From contig NZ_JADKRR010000001.1 in assembly GCF_015351105.1 (NCBI RefSeq), positions 1,097,069 to 1,161,068 of the forward strand: a DNA stretch of 64,000 nucleotides. Reading direction: 5' to 3'. The notes under the pieces are model-generated. The model worked only from the letters and a program-made list of their open reading frames with translations. It made no database searches and was not told where the DNA came from. A program made the position numbers and the translations under genes. Of the stretch, positions 26,548 through 35,725 are shown one piece after another (position 1 is the stretch's first letter; every line of letters begins with the position of its first letter). This stretch comes from Clavibacter sp. VKM Ac-2872 (GTDB lineage: Bacteria > Actinomycetota > Actinomycetes > Actinomycetales > Microbacteriaceae).

Positions 26548-28143
26548 GTGACTCCGCCACCTTCATCCACGCCCTCCGCGACCGAGCCGACGAGGCCCGC
26601 CGCGCACGACGGCGCCGACGTCGAGCCCGGCGCCTACGACCTCGTCGTCGTGTCGAACCGCCTCCCGGTCGACCGCGTCGTCGCCCCCGACGGCACCACG
26701 TCCTGGCGGCACTCGCCGGGCGGCCTGGTCACGGCGCTCGAGCCCGTGATGCGCGCCAACGAGGGCGCGTGGGTGGGCTGGCCGGGCATCGCCGACCACG
26801 ACGTCGAGCCCTTCGTCGACGACGGCATCTCGATCATCCCCGTCACGCTCACCGAGCAGGACCTCGCCGAGTACTACGAGGGCTTCTCCAACGACACGCT
26901 GTGGCCGCTGTACCACGACGTCATCGCGCAGCCGAGCTACCACCGCGAGTGGTGGGACACCTACGTCACCGTCAACCAGCGCTTCGCCGACGCCGCCGCG
27001 AAGGCCGCCGCGCCCGGCGCGACCGTGTGGGTGCAGGACTACCAGCTGCAGCTCGTCCCGAAGATGCTCCGCGAGCAGCGGCCGGACCTCACCATCGGGT
27101 TCTTCAACCACATCCCGTTCCCGCCCTACGGCATCTACTCGCAGCTGCCCTGGCGCACGCAGATCATCGAGGGCCTCCTCGGCGCCGACGTCATCGGCTT
27201 CCAGCGCGTCGCCGACGCCGGCAACTTCACGCGCGCGGTGCGCCGCCTCTTCGGGTACACGACGCGCGGATCCACCGTCGACGTCCCCGTGCGCGGCGGC
27301 ATCCCGCTCACGGTCCCGGGCACCAAGCCGTCGAAGCCCGTCCGCGAGCTCCGCACGCGCCAGGTCGTCGCGAAGCACTACCCGATCTCGATCGACGCCC
27401 GCAGCTACGAGGAGCTGGCCAAGGACCCGGCCATCCAGGAGCGCGCGCGTCAGATCCGCGCCGACCTCGGCAACCCGCGCACGATCCTGCTCGGCGTCGA
27501 CCGCCTCGACTACACGAAGGGCATCGGCCACCGCCTCAAGGCGTTCGGCGAGCTCCTCGCGGACGGCCGCGTGAAGGTGGAGGACGCGACGCTCGTGCAG
27601 GTCGCGAGCCCGAGCCGCGAGCGGGTGGAGACCTACAAGCAGCTGCGCGACGAGATCGAGCTCACGGTCGGCCGCATCAACGGCGACTACGGCTCCATCA
27701 GCCACACCGCCATCAGCTACCTGCACCACGGCTACCCGCGCGAGGAGATGGTGGCGCTGTGCCTGGCCGCCGACGTGATGCTCGTCACCGCCCTCCGCGA
27801 CGGCATGAACCTCGTCGCCAAGGAGTACGTGGCCACCAAGCACTCGGACGAGGGCGTGCTCGTGCTGAGCGAGTTCGCGGGCGCCGCCGACGAGCTGAAG
27901 GCCGCGCTCCTCGTGAACCCGCACGACATCGAGGGCCTCAAGGAGGCGATCCTCCGCGCCATCGAGATGCCGAAGGCCGAGCAGCGCAAGCGCATGCGGT
28001 CGCTCCGCAAGCGCGTGTTCGAGAACGACGTGGCCGCGTGGTCGAGCTCGTTCCTCGCCGACCTCGGGCGCACGCACGCCGCCTCGATCCACGAGGGACC
28101 CGACGAAGAGGTCGTCGAGCCGCTCATGGACGAGGGCTGGTAG
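26548..28143 (+). CDS. otsA: Trehalose-6-phosphate synthase
   Basis: A 531-residue GT20 enzyme joining glucose from UDP-glucose (or another NDP-glucose) to glucose-6-phosphate. Landmarks: [12 protein letters not shown] near the N-terminus, [51 protein letters not shown] and [14 protein letters not shown] polar 30-residue N-terminal extension precedes the domain. GTG start. otsB follows after 5 bases, so the two form the OtsAB operon for trehalose, a stress protectant. The 60 bases before the start probably hold its promoter. Confidence 0.96.
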   Translation: MTPPPSSTPSATEPTRPAAHDGADVEPGAYDLVVVSNRLPVDRVVAPDGTTSWRHSPGGLVTALEPVMRANEGAWVGWPGIADHDVEPFVDDGISIIPVTLTEQDLAEYYEGFSNDTLWPLYHDVIAQPSYHREWWDTYVTVNQRFADAAAKAAAPGATVWVQDYQLQLVPKMLREQRPDLTIGFFNHIPFPPYGIYSQLPWRTQIIEGLLGADVIGFQRVADAGNFTRAVRRLFGYTTRGSTVDVPVRGGIPLTVPGTKPSKPVRELRTRQVVAKHYPISIDARSYEELAKDPAIQERARQIRADLGNPRTILLGVDRLDYTKGIGHRLKAFGELLADGRVKVEDATLVQVASPSRERVETYKQLRDEIELTVGRINGDYGSISHTAISYLHHGYPREEMVALCLAADVMLVTALRDGMNLVAKEYVATKHSDEGVLVLSEFAGAADELKAALLVNPHDIEGLKEAILRAIEMPKAEQRKRMRSLRKRVFENDVAAWSSSFLADLGRTHAASIHEGPDEEVVEPLMDEGW

Positions 28144-28148
28144 CGCGC

Positions 28149-28976
28149 GTGGCCGAGCTGACCACCGACATCCAGGCCAAGGGCGGTCGCGGATTCCCGG
28201 GCCGCCTGTTCGAGGCGCTCACCGAGCTCGCGCGCACGCCGCGCCTGCTGGTCGCCCTCGACTTCGACGGCACGCTCGCGCCCGAGGTCGACGATCCCGA
28301 GAAGGCGCGCGCGGTGCCCGAGGCCCGCGCGGCGGTGCTCGCTCTGCTCGCCCTGCCGGAGACGCGCGTCGCGCTCGTGTCCGGCCGCGCGCTGCGGAGC
28401 CTCGAGGCCGTGGCCGACCTGCCGGACGACGTGCTGCTCGTCGGGTCGCACGGGGTGGAGATCCGCCTCGACACCGACGACATCGAGCTCACGCTGGACG
28501 AGGGCGAGCTCACCCAGCGCGGCGTGCTGTCGGACGTGCTCGGCCAGGTCGCCGACTCGCTCGACGAGGTGTGGATCGAGGAGAAGCCCGCGGGCTTCGC
28601 CCTGCACACGCGCCTCGCGACGGAGAAGCACAGCCGCATCGCGCACCTCGTCGCCACGCAGGAGGCGCACGCGGAGGTGGAGGGCCTCAAGGTGCGCTCC
28701 GGCAAGGACGTGCTCGAGTTCAGCGTCCGGCACGCCACCAAGGGCGAGGCAGTCGAGCACCTGCGCCGGTACGCCGAGGCGACCGCCGTCTTCTACGCGG
28801 GCGACGACGTCACCGACGAGGACGCGTTCGCGGCGCTCCAGGCCGGCGACCTCGGGCTCAAGAGCGGCACGGGCGCCACGGCGGCGGACTTCCGCGTCGA
28901 CGGCCCGCACGATGTCGCGCGCGTGCTCCAGGTGCTCGCGGACCTCCGGGCCGAGCCGGCCGTCCACCCCGACTGA
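28149..28976 (+). CDS. otsB: Trehalose-6-phosphate phosphatase
   Basis: A 275-residue HAD-superfamily phosphatase that removes the phosphate from OtsA's product. HAD motif I is ALDFDGTLAP (nucleophile and acid Asp), motif II VALVSGRAL, motif III includes the Lys in HATKGEAV, and motif IV is YAGDDVTDEDAF. Start GTG, 5 bases after the otsA stop. Product is cytoplasmic trehalose. Confidence 0.95.
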   Translation: MAELTTDIQAKGGRGFPGRLFEALTELARTPRLLVALDFDGTLAPEVDDPEKARAVPEARAAVLALLALPETRVALVSGRALRSLEAVADLPDDVLLVGSHGVEIRLDTDDIELTLDEGELTQRGVLSDVLGQVADSLDEVWIEEKPAGFALHTRLATEKHSRIAHLVATQEAHAEVEGLKVRSGKDVLEFSVRHATKGEAVEHLRRYAEATAVFYAGDDVTDEDAFAALQAGDLGLKSGTGATAADFRVDGPHDVARVLQVLADLRAEPAVHPD

Positions 28977-29050
28977 CGCGCGCGCCCAGGTCTCTCAGGC
29001 AGGGCTCAGGTAGACTGGGGAAATAGCCGACTCGCGAGAGGAGACCGCAC

Positions 29051-32000
29051 GTGATCGTCCTCCTCTCGGTGTTCCTCCTGGCCTCCGTCGCCGTCCCCGT
29101 GCTCGCCCGCGTGCTGGGCGTCCGGGCGTTCGTGGTCGCCGCCCTCGTGCCGGCCGCCGCCTTCGCCTACACGGTCGCGCAGGCCCCGGCCGTGCTGCCC
29201 GACGGCGAGGTGGTCGAGCGCGTCGAGTGGATCCCGTCGCTCGGCATCACGCTCGACATGCGGATGGACGCGCTGTCCTGGCTCCTCTCCCTCGTGGTCA
29301 CGGGCGTCGGCGCGCTCGTGCTCCTCTACTGCGCGCGCTACTTCCGCTCCAGCGAGGAGGGGCTCGGGCGGTTCGCCGGGCTCCTGGTCGCGTTCGCGGG
29401 CGTCATGTTCGGCCTCGTCCTCGCGGACGACGTGTTCGTCCTCTTCACCTTCTGGGAGGCGACGAGCGTCCTCTCCTACCTCCTCATCGGGCACTACACC
29501 GGCAAGAAGGCGAGCCGCGGCGCCGCGCTGCAGGCGCTCCTCGTCACCACGGCGGGCGGGCTCGCCATGCTCGTCGGCCTCGTGATCCTCTCGGTGGCCG
29601 GCGGCACCACGAGCCTCGCCGCGCTGGTCGCGGATCCGCCCGGGGGCCAGCTGATCCCCGTCGCCGTGGTGCTGATCCTCCTCGGCGCGCTCTCGAAGTC
29701 GGCCCTCGTGCCCTTCCACTTCTGGCTGCCCGCCGCGATGGCCGCGCCGACCCCGGTGAGCGCCTACCTGCACGCCGCGGCGATGGTGAAGGCCGGCATC
29801 TACCTCATGGCCCGACTCGCGCCCGGGTACGCCGACGTCCCCGGCTGGCGGGTCCTGCTCGTCGCGCTCGGCGTCGCGACGATGCTCGTCGGCGGGTGGC
29901 GCGCGCTCAAGCAGATGGACCTGAAGCTCGTGCTCGCGTACGGCACGGTCAGCCAGCTGGGGTTCCTCACCGTGGTGGTCGGCTACGGCACGCGCGACGC
30001 CGCCCTCGCGGGCGTCGCCCTCCTCCTCGCGCACGCGCTGTTCAAGGCGACCCTGTTCCTCGTCGTCGGCGTCGTGGACCACCGGGCGGGCACGCGCGAC
30101 CTGCGCAAGATCAGCGGGCTCGGCCGCAGGGCGCCCGTGCTCGCGGTGGTCGCGGCGCTCGCCCTCGCCTCGATGGCGGGCCTGCCCCCCTTCCTCGGCT
30201 TCGTCGCGAAGGAGGCGGTGCTCACGGCGCTCCTCACAGACGCGGAGCAGGGCGGCGGGCTCGGCTGGGTCGCGCTCGTCGGCGTCTCGCTCGGCTCCTG
30301 CCTCACCGTCGCGTACAGCGCCCGCTTCATGTGGGGCGCGTTCGCCCGCAAGCGCGGCGTGGACGAGGTCCAGCCCGTGCACGAGCACCTCGACTTCCTC
30401 GTGCCCCCGGCCGTGCTCGCGGTCGCCGGCCTCGTGCTCGGCTTCCTCGCGTCGTCCGTCGACGGCTGGATCGTCGGCTACGCCGACACGCTCCCGGCCG
30501 TGAGCGCCGGCGCGTCCGGGGAGCCCGACCACACGTACCACCTCGCGCTCTGGCACGGCATCGAGCCCGCGCTCCTCATCTCGGCGGGCACGCTCGTGGT
30601 CGGCCTCACGATGTTCCGCCTGCGCGACGGCGTCTTCGCGCTCCAGTCGCGGGTGCCGTCGTGGGTCGACGCGGCCCGCATCTACTGGGCGTCGATGCGC
30701 CTCATCGACCGGGTCGCCGCGCGCACCACCGCCACCACGCAGCGCGGCTCGCTGCCCTTCTACCTCGGCGTGATCCTGCTCGTGCTCATCGGCTCGGTCG
30801 GATCCGCGCTCGCGCTCAACCGCTCGTGGCCGACCACCGCCGTGCCGTTCGACCACCCGGCGCAGCCCGTGATCGGCGTCGTGATGATCGTGGCGGCGAT
30901 CGCCGCCGCGCGCGCCGGCAAGCGGTTCCAGGCCGTGGTGCTCGTGGGCGTCACGGGCTACGGCATGGCCGCGCTCTTCGCCCTGCACGGCGCGCCCGAC
31001 CTCGCGCTCACGCAGGTGCTCATCGAGACGATCACGCTGGTCGCGTTCGTCCTCGTGCTCCGCCGGCTGCCCGTGCGCCTGGGGGAGCGGAACCGCTCGG
31101 TGCACCCGATCTGGCGGGCATCCATCGGCATCGCCGTCGCGGTCCTCATGTCCACCGTGGCGGTCGTCGCGCTCGGGGCCCGCGTGGCGTCGCCCATCTC
31201 GCTCGAGTTCCCGCGCCTCGCCTACGAGCAGGGCCACGGCAGCAACGTCGTCAACGTCACGCTGGTGGACCTCCGCGGCTGGGACACCATGGGCGAGATC
31301 TCGGTGCTCATCGTCGCGGCCACGGGCGTGGCGAGCCTCATCTTCCTCAACCGCCGCACCGACTCCCTGCCGCGCCTCACGGCCCCGTCGCGCCGCAGCC
31401 TGCTCGCGCGCCTCTCCGGCCGGCACGACGCGTCGTCGTCGGCGCCGCTCGAGGTGGAGCGGGGAGCCGACGGCCCGCGCACGGACGCGAGGCAGGCGAT
31501 CAAGGACCAGGGACGCACCGAGCGGAGCCCGTGGCTCCTCGCCGGCCGCACGCTCGCGCCGCAGAACCGGTCGATCCTCCTCGAGGTCGTCGTCCGGCTC
31601 CTCTTCCACAGCCTCATCGTCGTATCGGTGTACCTGCTGTTCTCCGGCCACAACCTGCCGGGCGGCGGATTCGCGGGCGGGCTCCTCGCGGGCATGGCGC
31701 TCGTCGCGCGCTACCTCGCCGGCGGCCGGTACGAGCTCGGCGCCGCGGCCCCGGTGGACGCGGGACGCGTCCTCGGCACGGGCCTCGTCTTCGCGGTCGG
31801 TACGGCGATCGTCCCGCTCGTCTTCGGCGCCGACGCCCTGACCTCCACGTGGATCGACACCGAGGTGCCCTTCGTCGGCCACGTGGAGTTCGTCACGAGC
31901 ACCTTCTTCGACGTCGGCGTCTACCTCGTCGTCGTCGGCCTCACGCTCGACGTGCTCCGCAGCCTCGGCGCGGAGGTCGACCGCCAGGAGGAGAGCGATC

Positions 32001-32056
32001 GGACGGTCGAGCAGGGGGCGGACGGCATGGAGACCGAGCAGGGGGTGAGCGTGTGA
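29051..32056 (+). CDS. mrpA: Mrp cation/proton antiporter subunit A (with fused MrpB-type domain)
   Basis: A 1001-residue polytopic protein, the largest subunit of the Mrp (Mnh/Sha) Na+/H+ antiporter, homologous to NuoL of complex I. The antiporter core is in residues 1-500 (FTFWEATSVLSYLLIGHYTGKKASRGAALQALL, FHFWLPAAMAAPTPVSAYLHAAAMVKAGIYLMARL). The last ~180 residues (from about SPWLLAGRTLAPQNRSILLEVVVRLLF) are a MnhB-like part, so no separate mrpB is needed. GTG start after AGGAG. TAGACT at 29011-29016 is a possible -10 box. First gene of a six-gene coupled operon. Confidence 0.95.
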   Translation: MIVLLSVFLLASVAVPVLARVLGVRAFVVAALVPAAAFAYTVAQAPAVLPDGEVVERVEWIPSLGITLDMRMDALSWLLSLVVTGVGALVLLYCARYFRSSEEGLGRFAGLLVAFAGVMFGLVLADDVFVLFTFWEATSVLSYLLIGHYTGKKASRGAALQALLVTTAGGLAMLVGLVILSVAGGTTSLAALVADPPGGQLIPVAVVLILLGALSKSALVPFHFWLPAAMAAPTPVSAYLHAAAMVKAGIYLMARLAPGYADVPGWRVLLVALGVATMLVGGWRALKQMDLKLVLAYGTVSQLGFLTVVVGYGTRDAALAGVALLLAHALFKATLFLVVGVVDHRAGTRDLRKISGLGRRAPVLAVVAALALASMAGLPPFLGFVAKEAVLTALLTDAEQGGGLGWVALVGVSLGSCLTVAYSARFMWGAFARKRGVDEVQPVHEHLDFLVPPAVLAVAGLVLGFLASSVDGWIVGYADTLPAVSAGASGEPDHTYHLALWHGIEPALLISAGTLVVGLTMFRLRDGVFALQSRVPSWVDAARIYWASMRLIDRVAARTTATTQRGSLPFYLGVILLVLIGSVGSALALNRSWPTTAVPFDHPAQPVIGVVMIVAAIAAARAGKRFQAVVLVGVTGYGMAALFALHGAPDLALTQVLIETITLVAFVLVLRRLPVRLGERNRSVHPIWRASIGIAVAVLMSTVAVVALGARVASPISLEFPRLAYEQGHGSNVVNVTLVDLRGWDTMGEISVLIVAATGVASLIFLNRRTDSLPRLTAPSRRSLLARLSGRHDASSSAPLEVERGADGPRTDARQAIKDQGRTERSPWLLAGRTLAPQNRSILLEVVVRLLFHSLIVVSVYLLFSGHNLPGGGFAGGLLAGMALVARYLAGGRYELGAAAPVDAGRVLGTGLVFAVGTAIVPLVFGADALTSTWIDTEVPFVGHVEFVTSTFFDVGVYLVVVGLTLDVLRSLGAEVDRQEESDRTVEQGADGMETEQGVSV

Positions 32057-32613
32057 GCGTCTCCGTCACCCTCATCGTGATCATGGCCGCGCTGTACGCC
32101 ACGGGCGTCTACCTCATGCTCGAGCGCAGCATGACGCGCGTCCTCCTGGGCTTCCTCCTGGTGGGCAACGCGACCAACATCCTCATCCTCATCATGTCCG
32201 GCCGCGTGGGCCTGGCCCCCATCTACGACCCCGACGTGGATCCGTCGGAGTACGCCGACCCGCTGCCGCAGGCGCTCATCCTCACGGCCATCGTCATCAC
32301 CTTCGGCGTCTCGGCCTTCCTCATGGCGCTCATCTACCGCTCCTGGCGGCTGGCGAACGCGGACGTGGTGACGGACGACGAGGACGACCTCGCCATGCGC
32401 GGCCCCCGCACGGGCCTCGGCGAGGAGCCCACCGTCCCCGACGACGACGACACCGAGTTCGGCACCAACGCCGAGGCCGCTATCGCCTCCGCCCGCAAGC
32501 TCCGCGACAACCGATCCGACCTGGAAGAAGCCATCGACGACTCCGCCGACGACGACGACGACCGCGACTTCCGCACGCAGCGCGCCGAGAAGGAGAAGGG
32601 GGAGGGCTCGTGA
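32053..32613 (+). CDS. mrpC: Mrp antiporter subunit C with long acidic tail
   Basis: A 186-residue NuoK-like subunit. Residues 1-110 are the usual three-helix protein (LLGFLLVGNATNILILIMSG and DPLPQALILTAIVITFGVSAFLMALIYRSW). The remaining ~75 residues are an added, very acidic cytoplasmic tail (runs of Asp, e.g. PDDDDTEFG and DDSADDDDDRD); most MrpC proteins end near 115 residues. GTG start overlaps the mrpA stop (GTGA), and its own stop overlaps mrpD. Confidence 0.95.
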   Translation: MSVSVTLIVIMAALYATGVYLMLERSMTRVLLGFLLVGNATNILILIMSGRVGLAPIYDPDVDPSEYADPLPQALILTAIVITFGVSAFLMALIYRSWRLANADVVTDDEDDLAMRGPRTGLGEEPTVPDDDDTEFGTNAEAAIASARKLRDNRSDLEEAIDDSADDDDDRDFRTQRAEKEKGEGS

Positions 32614-34202
32614 CGATCTTCCAGACCCTCATCCCGCTGGTCGTGCTCGTGCCCCTGCTGGGAGCGGCCGCCGCCCTGGTCGCCGCGCGCCAGCGCCGCC
32701 TGCAGGTCGCCGTGTCCGTCCTCGCGCTCGTGGTCGTCGTGGCGATCAGCGCCGTGCTGCTCGTGCTGGTGGACCAGCAGGGCGGCCAGTCCGTCGAGGT
32801 CGGCGGGTGGGCCGCGCCCTTCGGCATCGTGCTCGTGGTCGACCGGCTGTCGGCGCTCATGCTGCTGATCTCGTCGATCGTGCTGCTCGCGGTCCTCATG
32901 TTCTCGATCGGCCAGGGCCTCGAGGACGGCGACGGCGAGACGCCGGTGTCCATCTACAACCCGACCTACCTGATCCTCGCGGCCGGCGTCTTCAACGCCT
33001 TCGTCGCGGGCGACCTCTTCAACCTCTACGTCGGGTTCGAGATCCTGCTCGTGGCGAGCTACGTGCTCCTCACCCTCGGCGGCACGGAGGCACGCATCCG
33101 GGCGGGCGTCACCTACATCGTCGTGAGCCTCGTCTCGTCGATGCTGTTCCTCGCGTCCATCGCGATGATCTACGGCGCCCTCGGCACCGTGAACATCGCG
33201 CAGATCTCGGTGCGGCTCGACGAGATCCCGCCGGACGTGCAGCTGATCCTGCACATCATGCTGCTGGTCGCGTTCGGCATCAAGGCGGCCGTGTTCCCGC
33301 TGTCGTTCTGGCTGCCGGACTCCTACCCCACGGCGCCCGCGCCCGTCACCGCGGTGTTCGCGGGGCTCCTCACCAAGGTCGGCGTCTACGCCATCCTCCG
33401 CACCGAGACGGTCATGTTCCCGACCGACCAGCTCTCCACGGCGCTCATGGTGGTGGCGGCGCTGACGATGGTGATCGGCATCCTCGGCGCGGTCGCGCAG
33501 GCGGACATCAAGCGGCTGCTCTCGTTCACGCTCGTGAGCCACATCGGCTACATGATCTTCGGCATCGCGCTCAACACCGTCGCCGGCATGACGGCGACCA
33601 TCTACTACGTGATCCACCACATCGTCGTCCAGACGACGCTGTTCCTCGCATCCGGGCTCATCGAGCGGACGGGAGGGAGCACGTCGATCAACCGGCTCGG
33701 CGGCCTGCTCAAGGCGGCGCCGGTCATGGCGATCCTGTTCTTCATCCCCGCGCTCAACCTCGGCGGCATCCCGCCGTTCTCGGGCTTCATCGGCAAGGTC
33801 GCGCTGTTCGACGCGGGTGCCGACGTCGGCGGTTGGCTCACGTACGCGGTCATCGCGGCGGGCGCGGCCACGAGCCTCCTCACCCTCTACGCCCTCGCCC
33901 GCGTCTGGAACATGGCGTTCTGGCGCGGCGCCGAGGAGGTCGAGGACTACGAGTCGCCCCTGCTCGACCAGCTCTCCGAGCGACCGGGCGGCGAGGCGAC
34001 GACCACCGTGCGGAAGACGCCCGTGCTCATGACGGGGGCGACGGCCGGCATGGTCGTCGTGAGCGTCGCGCTCACCGTGTTCGCGGGTCCCGTCTACGCC
34101 CTCGCCGAGCGCGCGGGCGAGAGCCTCACGGGTCCCGGGTCCGGCAACGGCTCCGGCGAGCTCGGCTACGTCGAGACCGTGTTCCCGGGCGGCGTCGAAT
34201 GA
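32610..34202 (+). CDS. mrpD: Mrp antiporter subunit D
   Basis: A 530-residue NuoM/NuoN-like proton-channel subunit with about 14 helices. Family marks: LFNLYVGFEILLVASYVLL with the transmembrane Glu, FGIKAAVFPLSFWLPDSYPTAPAPVTAVFAGLLTKVGVYAILR with the Lys in the channel, and ADIKRLLSFTLVSHIGYMIFG. A cytoplasmic tail follows the last helix. It starts with GTG overlapping mrpC and ends overlapping mrpE (ATGA), so all Mrp subunits are made in coupled fashion. Confidence 0.95.
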   Translation: MTIFQTLIPLVVLVPLLGAAAALVAARQRRLQVAVSVLALVVVVAISAVLLVLVDQQGGQSVEVGGWAAPFGIVLVVDRLSALMLLISSIVLLAVLMFSIGQGLEDGDGETPVSIYNPTYLILAAGVFNAFVAGDLFNLYVGFEILLVASYVLLTLGGTEARIRAGVTYIVVSLVSSMLFLASIAMIYGALGTVNIAQISVRLDEIPPDVQLILHIMLLVAFGIKAAVFPLSFWLPDSYPTAPAPVTAVFAGLLTKVGVYAILRTETVMFPTDQLSTALMVVAALTMVIGILGAVAQADIKRLLSFTLVSHIGYMIFGIALNTVAGMTATIYYVIHHIVVQTTLFLASGLIERTGGSTSINRLGGLLKAAPVMAILFFIPALNLGGIPPFSGFIGKVALFDAGADVGGWLTYAVIAAGAATSLLTLYALARVWNMAFWRGAEEVEDYESPLLDQLSERPGGEATTTVRKTPVLMTGATAGMVVVSVALTVFAGPVYALAERAGESLTGPGSGNGSGELGYVETVFPGGVE

Positions 34203-34873
34203 GCCCCCGGAAGGCCCGGGCCCGCGCCGAGCGGCTCTCGCTCCTCGTGCAGCTGCCCCTGCTCGTCTGGCTCGTGATCCTGTGGCTCCTGCTCTGGGGC
34301 CACGTGACCGTCATCTCGGTGGTCACCGGCATCGTGCTCGCGCTCCTCGTGACGCGCGTGTTCTACCTGCCGCCCGTCGAGCTGTCCGGCCGGTTCGACC
34401 TCCGCTGGGCGCTCATCCTGCTCGGGCACTTCGCGGTCGACCTCGTGCGCGCGTCGTTCCAGGTCGCCGCCATGGCCTTCGACTGGCGCCGCGTGCCGGT
34501 CAACTCGGTCATCGCGGTGCACCTGCACACCCGCAGCGACTTCGTGATGACGCTCACGGCCGAGCTCGTGTCGCTCGTGCCGGGATCGATCGTCGTGGAG
34601 GCCGACCGGGAGCGCTCGATCCTGTACCTCCACGCGCTCGGCACCTCCACCCCGGAGGACGTCGAGCGCGTGCGGCGCACGACGCTCGACGTGGAGAGCC
34701 GCATCGTTTTCACGCTCGGCACCGCCGACGACGTGTGGCGCGTCAACCGCGAGCGGCGCGAGACGGGCCGCGAGCCGCTGCTGCAGACCCGCAGGCAGCG
34801 CGCCCACGAGCTGGTGCGCGACCGCGACCTCGAGGCGGGGCTCATCACCACCACGGGGGAGGAGCTCGCATGA
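34199..34873 (+). CDS. mrpE: Mrp antiporter subunit E
   Basis: A 224-residue subunit. Two or three N-terminal helices (about 18-60, 75-95) precede a cytoplasmic domain with the MrpE signature SDFVMTLTAELVSLVPGSIVVEADRERSILYLHAL. The C-terminal 60 residues are charged and longer than usual (typical length 160-170). ATG start overlaps the mrpD stop. MrpE is needed for full complex assembly and is peculiar to Mrp among complex I relatives. Confidence 0.93.
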   Translation: MSPRKARARAERLSLLVQLPLLVWLVILWLLLWGHVTVISVVTGIVLALLVTRVFYLPPVELSGRFDLRWALILLGHFAVDLVRASFQVAAMAFDWRRVPVNSVIAVHLHTRSDFVMTLTAELVSLVPGSIVVEADRERSILYLHALGTSTPEDVERVRRTTLDVESRIVFTLGTADDVWRVNRERRETGREPLLQTRRQRAHELVRDRDLEAGLITTTGEELA

Positions 34874-35145
34874 GCATCGTGATGCAGGTCGGCTGGGTCG
34901 TTGTCGGCGCCCTCTTCTTCTCCACGGCCGCGATGGCGCTCGTGCGCATCGTGCGCGGCCCGAGCATCCTCGACCGGATCATCGCGTCCGACGTGCTGCT
35001 GACGACGCTCATCTGCGTGCTCGGCGCCGAGATGATCTACAACGGCCACACCCGCACGCTCCCCGTGATGCTGGTGCTCGCCATGACCGCGTTCCTCGCC
35101 ACGGTCGCGGTCGCCCGCTACGTCTCGAAGCAGGACCCGTCGTGA
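34870..35145 (+). CDS. mrpF: Mrp antiporter subunit F
   Basis: A 91-residue three-helix subunit of usual length. The conserved segment VRIVRGPSILDRIIASDVLLTTLICVLG with the buried Asp is intact; this residue is linked to ion coupling in Mrp complexes. ATG overlaps the mrpE stop, and its stop overlaps the mrpG GTG. Confidence 0.94.
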   Translation: MSIVMQVGWVVVGALFFSTAAMALVRIVRGPSILDRIIASDVLLTTLICVLGAEMIYNGHTRTLPVMLVLAMTAFLATVAVARYVSKQDPS

Positions 35146-35660
35146 ACGGCATCCTCGTGTCCGGTCCGCTGGCCGACGCCCTCGACGTCGTGAGCCTCGT
35201 GCTCCTCATCCTGGGCGGCGTGCTCTCGGTCGCGGCCGGCGTCGGCCTCCTCCGCTTCCCGGATCCGCTCGCCCGCATGCACGCGGCCACGAAGCCGCAG
35301 ATCCTCGGCGTGATCCTCGTGCTCCTCGCGCTGGCCCTGCAGTCGCAGAGCCTCAGCACGGTCGCGATGCTCGTGCCCGTGCTCCTCTTCCAGATGCTGA
35401 CGGCGCCGATCTCCGCGCACATGGTCGGCCGCGCGGGCTACCGCCTCCGCCACTTCCTCCGCGAGGACCTCCTGGTCGACGAGCTGGAGGAGGCCATCGA
35501 CCGGGCGCACGACGAGCTGCGCGCGGCCGACGAGGTGGACGCGTCGACGCTGCCCGTCGGATCCGCCGAGAACATCGCCGCCGAGGAGGCCGGGCATGTC
35601 GCCGGCGGCGCGGGACCGCGGGACGCGGACGAGGGCCGCCTGCCCCCGGGCATCGGCTGA
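35142..35660 (+). CDS. mrpG: Mrp antiporter subunit G with C-terminal extension
   Basis: A 172-residue subunit; typical MrpG proteins have about 110-130 residues. The core of three helices (LVLLILGGVLSVAAGVGLLRFPDPLARMHAATKPQILGVILVLLALAL) is standard. About 60 extra residues form a polar acidic tail (REDLLVDELEEAIDRAHDELRAADEVDAS). It is the last gene of the Mrp operon; ilvD follows after 65 bases, with its own apparent promoter (CATAAA near 35712). Confidence 0.92.
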   Translation: MNGILVSGPLADALDVVSLVLLILGGVLSVAAGVGLLRFPDPLARMHAATKPQILGVILVLLALALQSQSLSTVAMLVPVLLFQMLTAPISAHMVGRAGYRLRHFLREDLLVDELEEAIDRAHDELRAADEVDASTLPVGSAENIAAEEAGHVAGGAGPRDADEGRLPPGIG

Positions 35661-35725
35661 ACCGACCCGGTCCACGCATCCCCCAGGGGCCGGGACTGCT
35701 CGACGGCAGGACATAAACTCATGCC

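Noticed and set aside
35661-35725. Leader peptide attenuator in front of ilvD
   Set aside because: The gap is only 65 bases, and I saw no Leu/Val/Ile-rich short frame or competing hairpins.
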